Source: Planctomycetaceae bacterium (GTDB lineage: Bacteria > Planctomycetota > Planctomycetia > Pirellulales > Thermoguttaceae). From it: DNA of 8,452 bases. The stretch is taken from the NCBI GenBank assembly GCA_003532715.1, contig DOEZ01000126.1, forward strand, positions 1-8,452, written 5' to 3'. The position numbers and the translations under genes are program-made. Position 1 is the first letter of the stretch. Each line of letters opens with the position of its first letter. The notes below the pieces were generated by a model that ran no database searches, was not told the DNA's origin, and saw only the letters and a list, made by a program, of their open reading frames with translations. Below, piece after piece: positions 6,295 through 8,452 of the stretch.

Positions 6295-7521
6295 ATGCGA
6301 ACGCGGCCGCGCAACAGCCTCTTGACGGCGATTGTCGTGCTCGCATGGTTTTCGACCGTTGATGTTCGCGCGCAGCAATACGACTACTCGACCTCTAATC
6401 CGCTCTTGTCCAATCCCGCGTCCTTGGGTGTCGCGTCGAACGGGTCGCCTTCCGGCGGCGAGTCCCCGCTGGCGGGCGCCCCGATTGAACCCGCGAACTA
6501 CGGCGACGTCTTGCCCGACGCCTACTCCGGCGGTTATGGCGAGCCGTCGTCGGAGTCGGCGGCGATGATGGACGAGATCAGGCGTCTGCCGCCGATCGAC
6601 GGTTTGACGCCGGTCGAATCGCGGCCGTCGCCCAAATATGGCCAGAACTATCCGCCCGGTTTGTTGTTGCCCGAGACCGACTCGGGCGATTCGGCCGACT
6701 CAGCGCGGAAGGGGCTTCCGCCCGGCATGACGCGAGAAGGGTTCTTTCAGAGCGTGACGTTGGGTGGAGCGTGGCTTGCTCGCGGTTCGGGGCACGACGG
6801 CCTGGGGATTTCCTCGTCGAGCATCCGGGGCGAATTCGTGCTGCCGTCCCTGATTCCCGAGTCATACCTGACCGTTTCGCCCAGCTTCGGCGTCAGTCGA
6901 TTCGACAACCCGGGCACGTTCGAACTGCCCGAGGACGTATTCGACGCGGCGGTCGGATTCGGGATTCGAGGACGTCTCGCGCCGCGCGTAAGCTACCAAG
7001 GCGACGTCTCGGTCGGCTCGCACAGCGATTTTCAGAATAGCGACGGGCAGGCGGCCCGCGTGCGAGGTTACTTTTCCGGCAAGTGGGAGTGGAATCCAAC
7101 CGTTGACCTCCTGGTCGGCGTTGCCTATACCGACTTGGAGGATTGGCCCGTCTTGCCGGTCGTCGGATTGGTCCTTCGACCGAACGACGCCCAGATATTC
7201 AACATCACGTTCCCAAGGGCGAGTTACTTGCAGCGCGTGGCGGCGACTGGCGTCTTCGGACGCCGAACGGAATACTGGGGCCTGATCGGCATTGAACTCG
7301 AGGGGGGACGGTGGGACGTCGCGATGACCGACGGTTCGTTCGACGATTTAACCTATCGCGACTGGCGCGTGGTGCTTGGAATCGAACAGCGGACGCTTGA
7401 CGCCTACAAACTCAACTTCGAGATCGGCTATGTCTTTGCTCGCCGGCTCGAATACCAACGAAGCGATACTTCCTACACCCCCGACGACACGTTTTCGATG
7501 ACCTTGACCGGTCGTTTCTAA
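6295..7521 (+). CDS. Outer-membrane beta-barrel protein, DUF6268-like
   Basis: The 408-residue protein begins with a Sec signal peptide (basic MRTRPRNS, hydrophobic LLTAIVVLAWFS, likely cleavage after VRA at 24-26). Residues ~27-148 are a disordered Gly/Ser/Pro/acid-rich linker. From about residue 150 to the end come alternating polar and hydrophobic strands with frequent aromatics (FFQSVTLGGAWLARG, YLTVSPSFGVSRF, VDLLVGVAYTDLED, YKLNFEIGYVFARRLEY), ending in FSMTLTGRF. A C-terminal phenylalanine on the last strand is the usual outer-membrane insertion signal. The pattern resembles the DUF6268 barrel family, known mainly from Planctomycetota and related bacteria; transported substrate or role is unknown. 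I start at ATG 6295 because GGAG (6282-6285) lies 9 nt upstream and the signal peptide begins there; the frame is open upstream to 6037, but that extension has no signal-like sequence. The lipoprotein gene follows 74 bp later. Confidence 0.88.
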   Translation: MRTRPRNSLLTAIVVLAWFSTVDVRAQQYDYSTSNPLLSNPASLGVASNGSPSGGESPLAGAPIEPANYGDVLPDAYSGGYGEPSSESAAMMDEIRRLPPIDGLTPVESRPSPKYGQNYPPGLLLPETDSGDSADSARKGLPPGMTREGFFQSVTLGGAWLARGSGHDGLGISSSSIRGEFVLPSLIPESYLTVSPSFGVSRFDNPGTFELPEDVFDAAVGFGIRGRLAPRVSYQGDVSVGSHSDFQNSDGQAARVRGYFSGKWEWNPTVDLLVGVAYTDLEDWPVLPVVGLVLRPNDAQIFNITFPRASYLQRVAATGVFGRRTEYWGLIGIELEGGRWDVAMTDGSFDDLTYRDWRVVLGIEQRTLDAYKLNFEIGYVFARRLEYQRSDTSYTPDDTFSMTLTGRF

Positions 7522-7528
7522 ACGATGG

Positions 7529-7568
7529 CGGACGGATTTCGGCCGAGAGTGGTTTGCTCGGCCGTCCG
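7529..7568 (+). other. Hairpin-forming inverted repeat between the barrel and lipoprotein genes
   Basis: CGGACGG (7529-7535) is the exact reverse complement of CCGTCCG (7562-7568), and inside it GGCCGAG (7541-7547) pairs with CTCGGCC (7557-7563) around a 9-nt loop. The two stems share two bases, so they compete or form one bulged stem. It begins 8 nt after the barrel stop codon. No T run follows, so it is not a classical intrinsic terminator; it may stabilise or attenuate the transcript between the two genes. Confidence 0.45.
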
Positions 7569-7595
7569 ACGCGAGAACACGACGCGAGACCCGAC

Positions 7596-8452
7596 ATGGA
7601 AGTCTGGAAATACAACGTATTGATCCTTGCGTGCCTGACGCTATTGGTCGGGTGCCGCGCGAGCGGACGCAACCCGCAACTCGAAGCGGAACTCAGGATG
7701 CAGGAGGATCGGATCTACCAACTGCAAGACTGTTTGCAGGAGACAGAGGCGAACCTCGAGGGTTTACGTCAAGAGAACGAGTCGTTGCGGCGAAGCCTGG
7801 CAGAGGAGGAAATCGACGCGTCTCGCTCCTCGGCTCGCCAGCGGGCGGAAGGCCGTCGGCGAGATTCGCGTGGCGGCGATGACGATGTCAATGACGTGCC
7901 GTACAAACTGGACATCGAATACGGGTCGGAGAATACGTTCCAAGATCGGCCGCCCGATGCGATGCGCGGCGCGACACCGCCGCCGGACGATTTGCCGTCG
8001 CCGGATGATTCGCCGGCGCTGCGGACCCGAACTCCCTCTCCGCTGGAAGACTTGGAGATTCCGCCCGGAATCCAGGGCCCGTCGCTCGTGCCCGGCGTGG
8101 AGGATCGTCCCGATCCAGCGTCTTCGTCGAACGCGGAGCCGATCAACGGGCCGCAGATGAGCCTGTCGCTACGAAGCGAGGAGGTAACGGGGCTTCAGGT
8201 GGCCGAGTTGTATCGCGAGCGGATCGCCGAGGCGGCGGGCGAGGAAGGGATCGCGATGGTCGTGACGCCGCGCGACGAAGAAGGCATGCCGCTTCCGGCG
8301 GCCGGCGATCTGTCGGTCGTGGTGATCGATCCGGCGATACCGGACGAGAATGGACGCATCGCGCGATGGGATTTCGCACGGTGGGAGGCGGCCTCGCTCT
8401 GCGAGATTGCGGATGACGGCGCCGGCTTCCGCTTGCGTTTGCGATGGCCCAA
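7596..8452 (+). CDS. Coiled-coil lipoprotein with proline-rich linker, C-terminus beyond window
   Basis: An open frame of 285 codons runs from ATG 7596 off the right edge. The N-terminus is a lipoprotein signal (VLILACLTLLVGC, lipobox LVGC, lipidated Cys20). Residues ~29-73 have heptad-like spacing of Leu/Ile and many Glu/Gln/Arg (LEAELRMQEDRIYQLQDCLQ onward), predicting a coiled coil. An Arg/Asp-rich stretch and a Pro/Asp-rich linker (~110-185, including the repeated unit PDDLPSPDDSP) follow. From ~190 a folded domain begins (MSLSLRSEEVTGLQ, IAMVVTPRDEEGMPLPAAGDLSVVVIDPA), which looks beta-rich with two repeating-length strands around a loop. I do not recognise a named family; similar lipoproteins are common in planctomycetes. 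No strong Shine-Dalgarno precedes the start. It probably shares a transcript with the barrel gene, and may sit at the inner face of the outer membrane beside it; that partnership is only inferred from proximity. Confidence 0.85.
   Translation, partial: MEVWKYNVLILACLTLLVGCRASGRNPQLEAELRMQEDRIYQLQDCLQETEANLEGLRQENESLRRSLAEEEIDASRSSARQRAEGRRRDSRGGDDDVNDVPYKLDIEYGSENTFQDRPPDAMRGATPPPDDLPSPDDSPALRTRTPSPLEDLEIPPGIQGPSLVPGVEDRPDPASSSNAEPINGPQMSLSLRSEEVTGLQVAELYRERIAEAAGEEGIAMVVTPRDEEGMPLPAAGDLSVVVIDPAIPDENGRIARWDFARWEAASLCEIADDGAGFRLRLRWP

Noticed and set aside
8062..8160. Short acid/proline repeat region as a separate small gene or DNA repeat
   Set aside because: It is in frame with and part of the lipoprotein linker; the repeated PDD units are few and degenerate, consistent with an ordinary low-complexity spacer.
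1..8452. CRISPR array, tRNA/rRNA gene, insertion sequence or defence system
   Set aside because: No regularly spaced repeats, cloverleaf-like segments, transposase motifs or terminal inverted repeats were seen, and all six genes have ordinary envelope, glycosidase or RNA-modification signatures.

Overview
The window looks like an ordinary chromosomal stretch from a planctomycete, probably Pirellulales. The evidence is indirect. GC content is high. A twin-arginine-exported protein carries a C-terminal SUMF1-type domain. There is a DUF6268-like outer-membrane barrel and a coiled-coil/proline-rich lipoprotein of a style common in that phylum, and several genes lack a clear Shine-Dalgarno sequence. 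The taxonomic call is an inference; no rRNA or ribosomal marker is present.

Layout. (a) 1-2039, minus strand: the 5' part of a large Tat-exported protein with an N-terminal TIM-barrel, glycosidase-like region and a C-terminal SUMF1 (formylglycine-generating-enzyme-like) domain. Its C-terminus lies beyond the left edge. (b) 2040-2266: divergent regulatory region. (c) 2267-3919, plus strand: a secreted GH5 glycosidase that most resembles endoglycoceramidases, with both catalytic glutamates in place. (d) 3920-4006: short convergent gap. (e) 4007-5017, minus strand: a PP-loop ATP pyrophosphatase of the ThiI/MnmA-like class with an NFACT-R-like tail, probably a tRNA-thiolation enzyme. It lies 53 bp downstream of (f) 5071-6135, minus strand: a DUF4105 (Lnb N-terminal-like) envelope lipoprotein. 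(g) 6136-6294: second divergent promoter region. (h) 6295-7521, plus strand: outer-membrane beta-barrel protein. (i) 7596 to the right edge, plus strand: coiled-coil lipoprotein, C-terminus missing.

How the genes may work together. Five of the six genes encode exported or envelope proteins. The two divergent glycosidase-type genes (a, c) could act on the same extracellular glycan or glycolipid, but only proximity supports this. The tRNA-modification enzyme is functionally unrelated and appears simply to share a transcript with the DUF4105 lipoprotein. I see no mobile element, CRISPR array, RNA gene, defence system or biosynthetic cluster, and no strong sign of a novel multi-gene system. The best leads are the glycosidase-SUMF1 fusion, which lacks the expected catalytic cysteine, the endoglycoceramidase-like enzyme, the permuted papain-like His/Cys pair in the DUF4105 protein, and the PP-loop/NFACT-R fusion.
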